Origin: Chloroflexota bacterium
GTDB lineage: Bacteria; Chloroflexota; Dehalococcoidia; Bin125
Assembly (NCBI GenBank): GCA_026707335.1
Contig: JAPOXB010000022.1
Coordinates: 1 to 13,265 of the forward strand
Direction of reading: 5' to 3'
DNA: 13,265 nucleotides
The number at the start of each line of letters is the position of its first letter. The first letter of the stretch is position 1. A program made the translations under genes and the position numbers. Positions 12,820-13,265 of this stretch are shown here, one piece after another. Below the pieces are notes generated by a model. That model searched no databases, was not told the origin of the DNA, and saw only the letters and a list, made by a program, of their open reading frames with translations.

Positions 12820-13265
12820 ATGCGAGTCGTCCTGCAGCGCGTGCGCCGGGCCTGCGTCCGGGTCGATGGCGCGGTGGTGGGCGAGATCGGGGCCGGCTTC
12901 CTCGCGCTGACCGGCGTCGCCGACGGCGATACCCCCGCCACGATCGACGCGATGGCCGCGAAGGTGGCCGGGCTGCGCATCTTCGACGACCCCGAGGGCC
13001 GCTTCAACCTCGCGCTGGCCGACGTGGATGGGGCGGTGCTGGTGGTGAGCCAGTTCACGCTGATCGCGGAGACGCGGCGCGGCCGGCGGCCGTCGTTCCT
13101 GGGCGCCGCCCGGCCCGAGGTCGCGGAGCCGCTGGTGGAGCGCTTCGCCGACGGGCTGCGGGCGGCGGGCGTGCCGGTGCAGGGCGGTCGCTTCGGCGCG
13201 CACATGGCGGTCGAGCTGGTCAACGACGGCCCCGTGACGCTGGTGCTCGACTCGGCCGACCTGGA
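12820..13265 (+). CDS. dtd: D-aminoacyl-tRNA deacylase (3' end at window edge)
   Basis: DTD hydrolyses D-aminoacyl-tRNA and glycyl-tRNA(Ala), keeping D-amino acids out of protein. The 148 visible residues cover nearly the whole family length (about 145-150); only the last codons and the stop lie beyond the window. Key motifs are MRVVLQRV (1-8), GLRIFDDPEGRFN (51-63), the catalytic-site segment SQFTL (77-81), TRRGRRPSF (85-93), FGAHM (125-129), and NDGPVT (135-140) with the Gly-cisPro pair G137-P138. ATG at 12820-12822 gives the standard N-terminus. No Shine-Dalgarno is visible in the 27-base spacer after the FmdB-type gene, so translation may depend on coupling to it. Confidence 0.96.
   Translation, partial: MRVVLQRVRRACVRVDGAVVGEIGAGFLALTGVADGDTPATIDAMAAKVAGLRIFDDPEGRFNLALADVDGAVLVVSQFTLIAETRRGRRPSFLGAARPEVAEPLVERFADGLRAAGVPVQGGRFGAHMAVELVNDGPVTLVLDSADL

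Noticed and set aside
12235..13203. 322-codon minus-strand open frame opposite the FmdB-type gene and dtd
   Set aside because: Antisense shadow; both plus-strand proteins carry full family signatures.

Overview
The window is a very GC-rich (roughly 70% by eye) bacterial chromosomal segment. It carries a long minus-strand housekeeping cluster of translation, isoprenoid and lipid genes, with two short plus-strand units. The minus-strand order in transcription direction is rpsB, tsf, pyrH, frr, uppS, cdsA, dxr, rseP, [ispG on the opposite strand], a small membrane protein, proS, nusA. This is the classic order of Firmicutes and Chloroflexota. The short one-core EF-Ts, the high GC and many GTG starts fit a GC-rich Chloroflexota member (Thermomicrobia or Dehalococcoidia-like). 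That assignment is an inference from gene order and general appearance, not from a database search.

Layout. 1-1157 is nusA, truncated by the window edge, with its own likely promoter and a hairpin leader (1158-1344). 1345-3081 is proS. 3095-3487 is a small three-helix membrane protein with a possible leaderless start. 3618-4751 is ispG on the plus strand, divergent from the small membrane protein and converging on rseP. 4760-6481 is an unusual rseP-type site-2 protease with an extra PDZ-like domain and two LysM-like repeats. 6492-9883 holds dxr, cdsA, uppS and frr, packed with overlaps or gaps of 1-10 bases. 9917-10657 is pyrH, which has no ATG, GTG or TTG at its start and probably begins at ACG behind a strong ribosome binding site. 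10684-12026 holds tsf and rpsB, with a structured rpsB leader and a promoter near 12171. 12177-12450 is a divergent regulatory region. 12451-12792 (FmdB-type zinc ribbon protein) and 12820 to the window end (D-aminoacyl-tRNA deacylase) form a plus-strand pair.

How the genes fit together. rpsB, tsf, frr, proS and nusA serve translation and transcription elongation. pyrH makes UDP for RNA and for sugar nucleotides. dxr and ispG are the second and the penultimate steps of the MEP isoprenoid pathway, whose product is extended by UppS into the undecaprenyl carrier. CdsA makes CDP-diacylglycerol for phospholipids. RseP is an intramembrane protease that often travels with cdsA and dxr. DTD edits D-aminoacyl-tRNA. 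No mobile element, CRISPR array, tRNA or rRNA was seen. The points most worth a second look are the RseP architecture, the inverted ispG, the ACG start of pyrH, and the leader structures of nusA and rpsB.
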